Both the position numbers and the translations under genes were made by a program. From Myxococcaceae bacterium JPH2 (GTDB lineage: Bacteria > Myxococcota > Myxococcia > Myxococcales > Myxococcaceae), in contig JAEMGR010000003.1 in NCBI GenBank assembly GCA_016458225.1, positions 620,001-684,000 of the forward strand: DNA of 64,000 bases, read 5' to 3'. The notes under the pieces were generated by a model. The model searched no databases. It was not told where the DNA came from and saw only the letters and a list, made by a program, of their open reading frames with translations. This document shows positions 36,708 to 45,504 of the stretch, piece by piece; the stretch's first letter is position 1; the number at the start of each line of letters is the position of its first letter.

Positions 36708-37436
36708 ATGATGTTCTCCCCGGAGGCCGGCATGCTCTTGCGACAGCTCTTCGATTCGGAGTCCTCGACTTTCACCTACCTGCTCGCCGACGAGACGACT
36801 CGGCGGGCCGCGCTCATCGACCCGGTCCTCGAACACGTCGAGCGAGACCTCGCGTTGCTCGCGGAGCTGGGCCTCCAGCTCACGCTCGTGCTGGACACCC
36901 ACGTGCACGCGGACCACATCACCAGCGCGGGCATGCTGCGCCAACGCACGGGCGCGCGGGTGGTGGCCTCGCGGCGAGGCGCTCCGTGCGCGGACCTGCA
37001 CGTGGGCCAGGGAGACGTGGTGCACGTGGGCTCACTCGCGGTGCACGTGCTGGAGACGCCGGGCCACACGGATGACAGCCTCAGCTACCTGTGCGGCGAC
37101 GCGCTGTTCACCGGCGACGCGTTGCTCATCCGCGGCACGGGGCGCACCGACTTCCAGAACGGCGACCCGGGGCAGCTCTACGACAGCATCACGCGGCGCC
37201 TCTTCTCACTCCCGGACGACACGCGCGTGTACCCGTGCCACGACTACGCGGGCCACGCGATGAGCACGGTGGGCGAGGAGAAGCGTCACAACCCCCGGCT
37301 GGCCGGAAAGTCTCGTGACGAGTTCATCACGTTCATGAACAACCGCCGCATTGCGCCACCCCGCAAGCTGGACATCGCGGTGCCGGCCAACCGCGCCTGC
37401 GGACTTCCGCCCGAGTCCCCACACGTCGCGGGTTGA
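36708..37436 (+). CDS. MBL-fold persulfide dioxygenase (ETHE1/Blh-like)
   Basis: A 242-residue metallo-beta-lactamase-fold protein. The metal site 'THVHADHITS' has H65, H67, D69 and H70; further ligands are in 'VLETPGHTDDSLSYL' and 'DALFTGDALLI', and 'YPCHDYAGH' is the ETHE1 motif. 'GRTDFQNGD' is also specific for this family. It oxidises glutathione persulfide to sulfite with one mononuclear iron. Next to SQR it completes a sulfide detoxification pair. The start is ATG 36708, but ATG 36732 is also possible. Confidence 0.88.
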   Translation: MMFSPEAGMLLRQLFDSESSTFTYLLADETTRRAALIDPVLEHVERDLALLAELGLQLTLVLDTHVHADHITSAGMLRQRTGARVVASRRGAPCADLHVGQGDVVHVGSLAVHVLETPGHTDDSLSYLCGDALFTGDALLIRGTGRTDFQNGDPGQLYDSITRRLFSLPDDTRVYPCHDYAGHAMSTVGEEKRHNPRLAGKSRDEFITFMNNRRIAPPRKLDIAVPANRACGLPPESPHVAG

Positions 37437-37487
37437 GCACCACCTCGGTCGTTGCATTCAACGGCGAGCGAGCCGAGATTCGGCGGC

Positions 37488-39140
37488 ATGAAGCTCCGCC
37501 CCATCACCGAGGTCGCTGCCGAGCTGGGTCTGTCCCCCGAGGACGTGCTTCCGTGGGGACGTGACCGCGCCAAGGTCTCGCTGGACGCGCTCGCGCGCCA
37601 GCCTCCGCGAGGTCGGCTCGTCCTCGTGTCCGCCATCAACCCCACGCCTCCGGGCGAGGGCAAGACGACCATGTCCGTGGCGCTGGCCATGGGCCTGCGT
37701 CAGCGCGGACGGCGCGCGGTGGCGGCGCTGCGTGAGCCCTCGCTCGGGCCTGTCTTTGGCGTGAAGGGTGGCGGCACGGGCGGCGGCGAGGCCAGCCTGG
37801 AGCCCGCGGCGGACATCAACCTGCACTTCACCGGCGACCTGCACGCCATCACCAGCGCGCACAACCTGCTGTCCGCGTTGGTGGACAACTCGGTCTACTA
37901 CGGCCACCCGGTCGCGATGGAGGGCACCCGCGTGCGCTGGCGCCGCGCGCTGGACATGAACGACCGCTTCCTGCGCAACGTCATCGTGGGGCTCGGCGGC
38001 AAGGCGAACGGCGTGCCTCGCGAGACGTCCTTCGACATCACCGCCGCCAGCGAGGTGATGGCCATCCTCGCGCTGTCCGAGGGCCTCAAGGACCTGGAGG
38101 CGCGGCTGGGCAACATCGTGGTGGGGCAGCTCGCGGACGGCTCGGCGGTGCGCGCGCGGGACGTGAACGCGGCGGCGGCCATGGTGGCCCTGCTCAAGGA
38201 CGCGCTCATGCCCAACCTGGTGCAGACGCGCGAGGGTGGGCCCGCGATTGTCCACGCGGGCCCCTTCGGCAACATCGCGCACGGATGCAGCTCCGTGCTG
38301 GGCACGCGCCTGGCGCTGGCCTATGCGGACGAGGTGGTGACCGAGGCCGGCTTCGGCTTCGACCTGGGCGCGGAGAAGTTCCTCGACATCAAGTGCCGAG
38401 GCGCGGGCGTCTGGCCACGAGGCGTGATGCTGGTGGTGACGCTGCGCGCGCTCAAGCACCACGGCGGCGCGCTCCCGGCGCAGGTGGCCGAGCCAAATCG
38501 AGAGGCCCTGCTGCGCGGCTTCGACCACCTGGAGAAGCACCTGGAATCAGTGGCCGCGTTCGGCCTGCCCGCGGTGCTGTGCGTGAACCACTTCCCGCAG
38601 GACACCGAGGCGGAGCTGGACGAACTGCGCGCGTTCGCCAAGGCGCGCGGCGTGGGCATCGCGGTGTGCAAGGGCTACGCGCAGGGCGGCGCGGGCTCGG
38701 TCGAGCTGGCGGACGCGGTGCTGGCCATGCTCGACGCGACGGACGCGGCGCCGCCCAAGCCTCGCTTCCTGTACTCACTGGAGCAGTCGCCGGAGGAGAA
38801 GATTCGCGCCATCGCGCGCAGGGTGTACGGCGCGGACGACGTGGCCTTCACCGCGAGCGCCCGCAAGGACCTGGACGCCGCGCGGGCACTGGGTGGCGCG
38901 GGACTCCCGGTGTGCATGGCGAAGACGCACCTGTCGCTGTCGGATGACCCGACGAAGACGGGCCGGCCTCGGGGCTTCACGTTGACGGTGCGCGAGGTGC
39001 GGCTGTCCGCGGGCGCGGGCTTCCTGGTGGCACTGACCGGAGACCTCCTCACCATGCCCGGACTGCCGCGCGAGCCCGCGGCGCGGCGCATCATCGTCCA
39101 CGATGACGGACGCATCACCGGACTGATGCAGGGAGAGTAG
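37488..39140 (+). CDS. fhs: Formate--tetrahydrofolate ligase
   Basis: A 550-residue protein, matching the usual 550-560. The ATP loop is 'TPPGEGKTTMSVALAM', and the family-specific 'REPSLGPVFGVKGGGTGGG' and 'DINLHFTGDLHAITSAHN' are intact. The enzyme makes 10-formyl-THF from formate, THF and ATP. The last residues 'MPGLPREPAARRIIVHDDG' are the normal end ('MPGLP'). It starts 51 bp after the persulfide dioxygenase on the same strand and may be in the same transcript, although a functional link is not obvious. The ATG at 37488 is used; an in-frame TTG at 37452 is less likely. Confidence 0.93.
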   Translation: MKLRPITEVAAELGLSPEDVLPWGRDRAKVSLDALARQPPRGRLVLVSAINPTPPGEGKTTMSVALAMGLRQRGRRAVAALREPSLGPVFGVKGGGTGGGEASLEPAADINLHFTGDLHAITSAHNLLSALVDNSVYYGHPVAMEGTRVRWRRALDMNDRFLRNVIVGLGGKANGVPRETSFDITAASEVMAILALSEGLKDLEARLGNIVVGQLADGSAVRARDVNAAAAMVALLKDALMPNLVQTREGGPAIVHAGPFGNIAHGCSSVLGTRLALAYADEVVTEAGFGFDLGAEKFLDIKCRGAGVWPRGVMLVVTLRALKHHGGALPAQVAEPNREALLRGFDHLEKHLESVAAFGLPAVLCVNHFPQDTEAELDELRAFAKARGVGIAVCKGYAQGGAGSVELADAVLAMLDATDAAPPKPRFLYSLEQSPEEKIRAIARRVYGADDVAFTASARKDLDAARALGGAGLPVCMAKTHLSLSDDPTKTGRPRGFTLTVREVRLSAGAGFLVALTGDLLTMPGLPREPAARRIIVHDDGRITGLMQGE

Positions 39141-39194
39141 TCTCGGCCGCCTCGGGCGCCGGACCGCATGTGTCGGGCGGCCCATGGAGGAGCC

Positions 39195-40181
39195 ATGCAT
39201 CGGAAGTTCGCGGGAGTCATCGTCACGGCCTCGCTGGGGGCCATGGGTTGCAGTGCACCGGGCGCTACCGCCCACGCGGGCGACACGGGCGCGCTCGAAC
39301 AGTCAGCGCGCCTGTCGCCCACCGAGGCGCGCGAGCGTCTGCACGCGGCGGACGTGGCCATGTCCGAGGCCAGCGCGAAGTCCGGCTCGGCGCAGGGCTT
39401 CGCCTCGTTCCTCGGAGACGAGTCCGTGCTGCTCGTGGAGGGCCAGTACGCACTGAAGGGACGCGAGGCCATCCGCGCGCACCTCACCGCGCACCCGCTG
39501 GAGCACGGCGGAACGATTCGATGGACGCCCATGCGCTGGGACGTGAGCGCCGACGGCCAGATTGGCTACTCCGTGGGACAGGCCACGGTGGACCTCAAGG
39601 GCGCGGACGGCGCCGCCAAGCAGGAGCACGCGCGCTACATCTCCGCGTGGAAGCAGCAGGCGGATGGCTCGTGGCGGGTCATCGCCACCGTGCGCAATCC
39701 CGCCAAGGTCGCGCTCACGCCGCCCGAGGGCTTCGCGTCGTCGCACACCACGGCGTCAGCCGCGCCGCGCACGCTCACCTCGGCCGCCGTGCTCGCCGAG
39801 GCCTTCGCGGCGGACTCCGCCTTCTCCACCCTCTCCACCACCGAGGGCATGGGGCACGCCTTCTCCACCTACGCCGCGGAGGACGCGCTGCTCATCGCCG
39901 GCGCCACGGGCCTGTTCGGACGCGAGGCCATCACGAAGGCCTACGGCCCTCTCACCAAGGACAAGCTGGACCTGCGCTGGGAGCCCGTGCTCGGCGACGC
40001 CGCGACCTCGGGCGACCTCGCCTTCACGGTGGGCCGCGCCAAGGTCGTGGAACCCGGCGCGGACGGCAAGCCGGAGACCGATTTCGTGAAGTACCTCACC
40101 ATCTGGCGTCGACAGCCGGACGGCACCTGGCGCTACGTCACCGACGGCGGCAACTCGAGCCCGGGCCCCAACGGCCCCTGA
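39195..40181 (+). CDS. Lipoprotein with two SnoaL/DUF4440-like domains
   Basis: A 328-residue protein. The signal 'FAGVIVTASLGAMGCS' ends in a lipobox-like cysteine. It is followed by two NTF2-like domains of about 130 residues each. Domain one has 'SFLGDESVLLVEGQYALKG' and 'YISAWKQQADGSWRVIATV'; domain two repeats this as 'TYAAEDALLIAGATGLFG' and 'YLTIWRRQPDGTWRYVTDG'. The tandem arrangement suggests an internal duplication. DUF4440 members bind small ligands; the function is unknown. The ATG at 39195 has 'ggaggagcc' upstream. Confidence 0.75.
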   Translation: MHRKFAGVIVTASLGAMGCSAPGATAHAGDTGALEQSARLSPTEARERLHAADVAMSEASAKSGSAQGFASFLGDESVLLVEGQYALKGREAIRAHLTAHPLEHGGTIRWTPMRWDVSADGQIGYSVGQATVDLKGADGAAKQEHARYISAWKQQADGSWRVIATVRNPAKVALTPPEGFASSHTTASAAPRTLTSAAVLAEAFAADSAFSTLSTTEGMGHAFSTYAAEDALLIAGATGLFGREAITKAYGPLTKDKLDLRWEPVLGDAATSGDLAFTVGRAKVVEPGADGKPETDFVKYLTIWRRQPDGTWRYVTDGGNSSPGPNGP

Positions 40182-40198
40182 GCCTCACGCGTCTCGAA

Positions 40199-40234
40199 TG
40201 AAAACGGGCCGCCCCTCCTCGCGAGGGACGGCCC
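40199..40234 (-). terminator. Rho-independent terminator of the chemoreceptor gene
   Basis: Read on the minus strand, GGGCCGTCCCTC pairs with GAGGGGCGGCCC (40206-40217 with 40223-40234) around a 5-nt loop and is followed by GTTTTC, a T-run at 40199-40205. It lies 29 bp past the MCP stop. Confidence 0.85.
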
Positions 40235-40262
40235 GGGGTGTCTCAGCAGCCCGAGCGCGCCG

Positions 40263-41858
40263 CTAGACGCGGAACGCCGTGGAGAGCTGCTGGAGCTTGC
40301 CGAGGCTGGAGTTGATCTGCGTCACCGCCTCCTCCGCGTTGCTGGTGGCCGCGACCACGTCGCTCATCATCTCGGAGAGCTGCGTGACCACCTCGGTCAT
40401 CTGCGCGATGCCCGCGTTCTGCTGGGTGACGGAGGCCACGATTTGCCGCGCGGCCTGGCTGCTCTCCTGCACCACCGTGGTGATGTCCTTGAGCGTGTTC
40501 GCCGAGGACAGCACCTGCTCGATGCCCTCCTCCATCTTCTGGCTGTCCCCTTCCGCGATGGACACCGTCTGACGGATGGCCTGGTTGATCTCCAGGAGGA
40601 TCTTGCCGATGCGCTGGGTGCTCTGGAGCGACTGACCGCTGAGCGCGCGCATCTCCTTGGCCACCACCGCGAAGCCGCGGCCCTCTTCCCCCGCGCGCGC
40701 CGCCTCGATGGCCGCGTTGAGCGCCAGCACGTTGGACTGGTCCGCCAGGTCCTTCACGCTGCTGATGATTTCGCCGGCGTGCACGGCCTGCTCGGACAGG
40801 TGCCCGATGCTGCCCACCAGCGCGCCCACCCGCTGGCGGATCTGCTGGAGCCCCTCGGCGCTCTTCTCGATGGAGACCTGACCGGACGCGCTGAACGCAT
40901 CCGCCTGCGCCGCCACCTTGAGCACCATCTCCGCGCGGCTCGCCGCCATGTTGGACGTCTGGGCGATCTCCGCGATGGTGGAGCTGGCCTCGGTGAGGCT
41001 GCGCGACTGGTTGGTGAGGAAGTTGAGCTGCTCGTGGCTGGCCGAGTTCAACCGGCCCGCCGCGTTCGTCAGCTCCGAGACCACCGCGTGCAACGTCTGC
41101 GGCACCTTGGCCAGTCGGTCCATCAGCGTCTGGATGCTGCGGGCCAGGTCGCCCACCTCATCCTGCGAGCGCGCGTCGATGGGCAGGCTCAGGTCACCCT
41201 CGCTGGCGATGCGCGTGGCCGTGGCGGTCAGCCGGGCCAGGGGCAGCGTCACCTCGCGCATCATCCAGAAGGTCAGCCCCGCCAGGGACGCGATGCACAG
41301 GAGCGACAGCAAGAGCACCCAGCCCTGCGCCGTCGCGTGCGAGGAAGACATCTCCGTGAAGGAGTCGCGGAGCGCGGCGTCGTCGTGCGCCAGCGACTTC
41401 TCCAGCAGATCGCGCACCGCCTTGGTCGGCTCCTCCAGCCGCACCAGCATGGCGTCCGCCCCGGCGTCACCGCGCGAGGCCAGCGTCACGGCGTTGGAGG
41501 CCACCTCCCAGTACGCGCGGAAGGTCGCCACCTGTTCATTCACCCGCGCGGGGTTCATGCCCGGCAGCGCGCGCGCCGCCTCCAGGTCCTTCTCCAGGAG
41601 CTGCGCCTCGTCCCGCAGGGCCTGCACGTGGGCGGCGCTCTTGTCCGCCACGGCGTCCACCACGTCCTGGTGCAACACGGCGAACGCGGATTGGACGCGC
41701 TGGCCCTGAGACACCGCGGGTGAGAGCTCCTGCCCGATGCGCTCGTTGAGCCGCCGCGCCGTGGCGCCCTGAACCATCGAGACCACCAGGATGGCCACCA
41801 GGAACAGCGTGGCCACCACGGGCAGCACCATCATCTTCTGCTTGAGCATCAGCCGCAT
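40263..41858 (-). CDS. Methyl-accepting chemotaxis protein
   Basis: A 531-residue chemoreceptor. TM1 is around residues 8-30 ('MVLPVVATLFLVAILVVSMV'); a periplasmic four-helix-type sensor of about 150 residues follows; TM2 is 'WVLLLSLLCIASLAGLTFWM'. HAMP ('LTATATRIASEGDLSLPID') and the signalling hairpin with 'VLALNAAIEAARAGEEGRGF' come next. The hairpin tip is intact, so it should bind CheA/CheW. No chemotaxis operon is adjacent, so it is an orphan receptor. The ATG at 41858 precedes TM1; longer starts (up to 41921) are not membrane-like. A strong terminator follows. Confidence 0.92.
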   Translation of the reverse strand: MRLMLKQKMMVLPVVATLFLVAILVVSMVQGATARRLNERIGQELSPAVSQGQRVQSAFAVLHQDVVDAVADKSAAHVQALRDEAQLLEKDLEAARALPGMNPARVNEQVATFRAYWEVASNAVTLASRGDAGADAMLVRLEEPTKAVRDLLEKSLAHDDAALRDSFTEMSSSHATAQGWVLLLSLLCIASLAGLTFWMMREVTLPLARLTATATRIASEGDLSLPIDARSQDEVGDLARSIQTLMDRLAKVPQTLHAVVSELTNAAGRLNSASHEQLNFLTNQSRSLTEASSTIAEIAQTSNMAASRAEMVLKVAAQADAFSASGQVSIEKSAEGLQQIRQRVGALVGSIGHLSEQAVHAGEIISSVKDLADQSNVLALNAAIEAARAGEEGRGFAVVAKEMRALSGQSLQSTQRIGKILLEINQAIRQTVSIAEGDSQKMEEGIEQVLSSANTLKDITTVVQESSQAARQIVASVTQQNAGIAQMTEVVTQLSEMMSDVVAATSNAEEAVTQINSSLGKLQQLSTAFRV

Positions 41859-42192
41859 CGGGCGTTGTCTCCCCCACACGAGGATTGCCGGGTCCTCCCC
41901 GTCCACCGCCCGTCGCGCCAAAGCATGTCGCCTGTCCTTTGAAGCGGGGGCAGATCCGCCGCGCTCGTCAGGATAGCCGGGTCTTCCCCCTGTCGCTCAA
42001 GCCCGACACCCACGATTTCAACTGAAACACGAGTCTGTTTCCGCCCAGTGGGGTGAACGCGACCCAATGCCTCGTCAGGTCGGACCTCGGAGGCGGGATG
42101 CCAGACGTCTCCCGCTCAACGAATGGGTTGCCATCGCCGTGGATCATTCCAGCGGCGCCTCCGGAGTGGGGGGCCGGAGGCGCGAAGACAGC
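41859..42192. promoter_or_regulatory. Upstream region of the chemoreceptor gene with inverted repeats
   Basis: 334 bp between the MCP start and the lysozyme stop, both minus strand. It contains TTTCA (42016-42020) / TGAAA (42023-42027) and GAAACA (42024-42029) / TGTTTC (42036-42041), in an AT-rich patch. These may be regulatory sites for the chemoreceptor gene. No gene seen. Confidence 0.4.
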
Positions 42193-43854
42193 TCAGTTGC
42201 GCTGGATGGCGCTCTTGGGGACGAGGATGACCACGTCCTTGCAGTCCGAATAGATGATGGAGCTCATGTCCTGGTAGTTGTGCGTGGTGCGCCCGTTGTT
42301 GCGCACGATGCCCATGTCATTGCCCTTGGACCCGCCGCTGTAATCCCAGCCATGGCGCGTCTGGAAGATGATGGCGCCATCCGGGACCTTCCCCTCGGCG
42401 ACCAGCTTCTTGTACTGCGCGGCCGAGACGACGTTGGCCTTCGCGTCGCCGTAGTTGCTGTGGATGGTCTGCTGACGCGCGCCCGGGAAGGGAATGGACT
42501 CCCAGCCATGGCGCAGCATCTGCGCCATGCCGCCGCGCGGGTTGTTCGGATCATTCCCCGTGGCCGCGGGCGTGTTGGGGATGCCCAGGCGGTGCATGTT
42601 GTCGAGCGTCGTCTTCACGCAGTAGCCCGTCTCGCCGTTGCGGAGCGCGGCGGTGGCCAGCTTCTTCAGCGTGGGGTCGTTCGTGTTGATGCGCACGCCG
42701 TTGCCCAGCACGGCGCCGGAGTCCTTCGTCTCCTGCGTGGTGGTGCTCTGCGGGGTGACGGTGCCCGGCTTGCTGTGCGTGCCGTGCGCGGCCTTCTTCT
42801 CCAGCGCGGCGAGCGTGGCCTTGCCCACGTAGCCCTCGGCGCCCGCGCCCGGCTTGAGGCCCGCGGCCTTCTGGAAGTCCGCCACTGCCTTCTTGGTCAC
42901 CGGGCCGAACTTGCCGTCCGCCGGGACGCCGAGCATCTGCTGGAGGTGCTTCACGGCCGGGCCCTGCATGCCCTCGTGCAGCGTCTTCTTGCCCTCCTTC
43001 ACGTCGTGCAGCGAGGGCGCCGGAGTCCACTTGTGCGCCCCCGAGGTCTCGAAGCCGTCCCCCACATGCGCGGGCTTGTTGGGGACGATGCCCGTGTTCG
43101 TCCCCGGCCTGGGGGGAACGATGCCCGTGTTCGTCCCCGGGCCCGGCTTGGGAGGGACGATGCCCGTGTTCGTACCCGGCTTGTTCGGGACGATGCCCGT
43201 GTTGGTGCCCTGCGTCGCCGCGCCGCCGAAGTGCGGGGCCAGCGCCTGCGCGCGCGCCCACACGTCGTTGGAGTAGTCGTTGCCCGTGGTGCCGACATCC
43301 ATGTTCTTGATGGTGCGAACGTTGCCGGTGCCCGAGTTGTACGCCGCCACCGCGCCGCGAAGCTGCTGCACCGGGGGCCAGTCCGGGTGCTTCTTCTTCA
43401 CCTCGTTGAGCATCCCCTTCAGGATTCCGGCCGCCTGCTCGATGTGCTCGGTGCTGTACGGGCCGCCCTGGGGCTTGTGATAGCGCTGATCCACCTGCAT
43501 CAGCCCAAAGCCATTGCCGTTGTCCCCGCGGCCGGAGCGGTCCAACGCCGCGCCCGCGCGCGACTCGCGGCTGGCAATGGCAGCCAACAGCGCGGGGGGC
43601 AGGTCATACTTCTTCGCCGCCGCCTCGATGCCCGCCGTGTACTTCTTCAGTCGGGCCAAATCCGTCTGCGCCATCTTGTGGGACGCGTCCACGCCCGCGC
43701 GCAGCCCGTCCTGGCTGGCGGTGCGCTGCGAGGCGCCCGTCGGCTGGTACTGCGAAAGAATGGCATTCGGGTCACGGCCGGTCGCCCGCGCGGCGGTGAG
43801 TTGCGTTGCGGTTGTACGCGTCGGCTGAGAATGGACAGACGTGGTGCCACTCAT
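42193..43854 (-). CDS. Modular peptidoglycan hydrolase: goose-type lysozyme + PG-binding + C-terminal Cys domain
   Basis: About 553 residues from the ATG at 43854 (ATG 43911 possible). A G-type lysozyme domain (about 60-210) has the catalytic Glu in 'AIASRESRAGAAL' and 'GDNGNGFGLMQVDQ'. A linker of four GTNTGIVP units with PxP spacers follows. A PG_binding_1 domain has 'GMQGPAVKHLQQMLGVPADG'. The last 160 residues contain 'GYCVKTTLDNM' and 'RHGWDYSGGSKGNDMGIV', a Cys...His layout like NlpC/P60 or CHAP amidases, though without a certain match. It would cut glycan and perhaps peptide bonds. There is no signal peptide in either start. It could be a predation, lysis or kin-competition effector. 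Confidence 0.8.
   Translation of the reverse strand: MSGTTSVHSQPTRTTATQLTAARATGRDPNAILSQYQPTGASQRTASQDGLRAGVDASHKMAQTDLARLKKYTAGIEAAAKKYDLPPALLAAIASRESRAGAALDRSGRGDNGNGFGLMQVDQRYHKPQGGPYSTEHIEQAAGILKGMLNEVKKKHPDWPPVQQLRGAVAAYNSGTGNVRTIKNMDVGTTGNDYSNDVWARAQALAPHFGGAATQGTNTGIVPNKPGTNTGIVPPKPGPGTNTGIVPPRPGTNTGIVPNKPAHVGDGFETSGAHKWTPAPSLHDVKEGKKTLHEGMQGPAVKHLQQMLGVPADGKFGPVTKKAVADFQKAAGLKPGAGAEGYVGKATLAALEKKAAHGTHSKPGTVTPQSTTTQETKDSGAVLGNGVRINTNDPTLKKLATAALRNGETGYCVKTTLDNMHRLGIPNTPAATGNDPNNPRGGMAQMLRHGWESIPFPGARQQTIHSNYGDAKANVVSAAQYKKLVAEGKVPDGAIIFQTRHGWDYSGGSKGNDMGIVRNNGRTTHNYQDMSSIIYSDCKDVVILVPKSAIQRN
43072..43212 (-). repeat. Tandem coding repeat (GTNTGIVP) in the lysozyme gene
   Basis: Four near-identical copies of the DNA unit encoding GTNTGIVP, separated by short NKP, PKPGP and PRP linkers. 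It is a flexible Pro/Gly hinge between the lysozyme and the peptidoglycan-binding domain. Unit number may vary between strains. Confidence 0.8.
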
Positions 43855-44215
43855 GGAACGCCCCAGGAGCACCCGTCCGCCGGAAACGCGGGCGCCAGTG
43901 ATTGACATTGCTCCGGCCTCGTCGGGGTTTTCCCTCGGGGGCGATTTAAAGTTGCGAAACCATCTTGTCACGAAAGTCACGAACTCCAGGTCGGACTTCA
44001 CCCAGCGGCGTCTGCCTTTCCAGTGGCGCTGCGGCTTTTGCGACATGGACAAACAAAGACACCCATTCGTGACTCACGCGGCGCGTCAGGACGGCTCAAA
44101 AGCATTGGCACACGGCCGTGACCGCCCTGAAGGCTTGTCCTCTGTCCGATGACAGACACATCAATCGCGACACCCGGAACACCTGTCACGCGGGGTCCCG
44201 TGGTATGGGCTGGCG
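43855..44215. other. Divergent promoter region, 361 bp
   Basis: Lies between the lysozyme gene (minus) and the SAM-methyltransferase gene (plus). The part around 43930-43985 is AT-rich (tttaaagttgcgaaacc), with TGACAA and TTTAAA in minus orientation, which may be a promoter for the lysozyme. Nothing else recognised. Confidence 0.4.
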
Positions 44216-44977
44216 ATGACGCGCACCTTCGAGGCGTACGTGGCAGAGGCCGAGGCCGCCTCCGTGGACGGCTGGGACTTCTCCTGGCTGGACGGCCGCG
44301 CCACGGAGCAGCGCCCGTCCTGGGGCTACCATCGCCTCCTGGCTGAGCGCCTGCCGCGAGCCTCGGCCGCGCTCGACCTCCAGACGGGGGGCGGCGAAAT
44401 CCTCGCCCAGGTGCCCACGCTGGCCCGGCTCACGGTGGCCACCGAGTCCTGGCCTCCCAACGTGGCGAAGGCCACGCGCCTCCTGCATCCACGCGGCGTG
44501 GCCGTGGTGGTGGACGAGGACAAGCCGCCCCTGCCCTTCGGCGACGCGGCGTTCGACCTCGTCGTCAGCCGCCATCCCGTGAAGACCTGGTGGCACGAGA
44601 TTGCCCGCGTGCTGCGGCCCGGCGGCACGTACTTGTCCCAGCAAGTGGGGCCCGCCAGCGTCTTCGAGCTGGTCGAATACTTCCTCGGCCCTCAGCCGCC
44701 CGAGGTGCGTCGCCGGAGGCATCCCGACGACGCACGCGCGGAGGCGGAGGCCGCGGGGCTGGAGATCATCGACCTCCGCCTGGAGACACTGCGCACCGAG
44801 TTCTTCGACATCGGCGCGGTCATCTACTTCCTGCGCAAGGTCATCTGGATGGTGCCGGGATTCACCGTCGCCGCGTACCTGCCTCGGCTGCGGGAGCTGC
44901 ATGAGCACATCCAGGCCCAGGGCCCCTTCCTCGCGCACACCACGCGCTTCCTGGTGGAGGCGCGCAAGCCCGCGTGA
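44216..44977 (+). CDS. Class I SAM-dependent methyltransferase
   Basis: A 253-residue protein. The SAM loop is a degenerate 'ALDLQTGGGEIL' (Gln after Leu, then GGGE). Motif II-like 'PFGDAAFDLVVSRHPV' and 'IARVLRPGGTYLSQQVGP' (post-motif II) are typical of UbiE/methyltransf_11 proteins. The substrate is unknown. The N-terminal 40 residues are Trp-rich ('WDFSWLDGRA'). It converges with a small gene (stop-to-stop 9 bp). Confidence 0.8.
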   Translation: MTRTFEAYVAEAEAASVDGWDFSWLDGRATEQRPSWGYHRLLAERLPRASAALDLQTGGGEILAQVPTLARLTVATESWPPNVAKATRLLHPRGVAVVVDEDKPPLPFGDAAFDLVVSRHPVKTWWHEIARVLRPGGTYLSQQVGPASVFELVEYFLGPQPPEVRRRRHPDDARAEAEAAGLEIIDLRLETLRTEFFDIGAVIYFLRKVIWMVPGFTVAAYLPRLRELHEHIQAQGPFLAHTTRFLVEARKPA

Positions 44978-44986
44978 GGCGAGGCG

Positions 44987-45328
44987 TCACACGGGCGCGA
45001 CGATGCGCTCGCGCCCCGCGAGCACGATGCACGCGGCCAGCACCTTCGGGCTGAAGCGGTCGCGCTCGCCATCGTCGAAGGCCTGGGCCAGCACCTCCGG
45101 ATCATCATCCAGGAACAGCGTGGAGCCGACCCGGTCGTACAGGTGGTCCAGCAGGCTCCGGCAGCAGGCGCACTGCCGCGCGCCCTCGAGGGCATGGGAG
45201 GCGCGGCGGCGCGCGGTGGACAGCTCTTGCGCGCCCAACAGGCGAACGGCCTTCAGGGCGCACGGGGACTGAGCAGCAGGGACAGCGACGGCGGCGAGCA
45301 GGCTCCTCAGGAATGACGGCAGCTCCAT
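44987..45328 (-). CDS. Small Cys-rich helical protein
   Basis: An unrecognised 113-residue protein. It starts with a short hydrophobic region 'FLRSLLAAVAVPAA', then helices with 'RQCACCRSLLDHLYDRVG', where CxCC might bind a metal. The remaining 40 residues are acidic and then hydrophobic ('VLAACIVLAGRERIV'). The ATG at 45328 was chosen since earlier codons are Arg/Pro-rich. Codon use resembles the neighbours. Confidence 0.5.
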   Translation of the reverse strand: MELPSFLRSLLAAVAVPAAQSPCALKAVRLLGAQELSTARRRASHALEGARQCACCRSLLDHLYDRVGSTLFLDDDPEVLAQAFDDGERDRFSPKVLAACIVLAGRERIVAPV

Positions 45329-45504
45329 GGTGTGACTCCTCCGAGCCGGGCCGTGTGGGCCCCGGGCACCTGCTCTCAAAGGCATCGGACGTGCCATGTC
45401 GCCGGGGGGCCAAGGCCGCGATTTCCGGCCCCGTTTCGCCCGGGGTGCCGCGGCCCCCTTTCATCCTGCAAGCCCGCGGGTTGCAGGGCGCAACCTCGGG
45501 GCGC

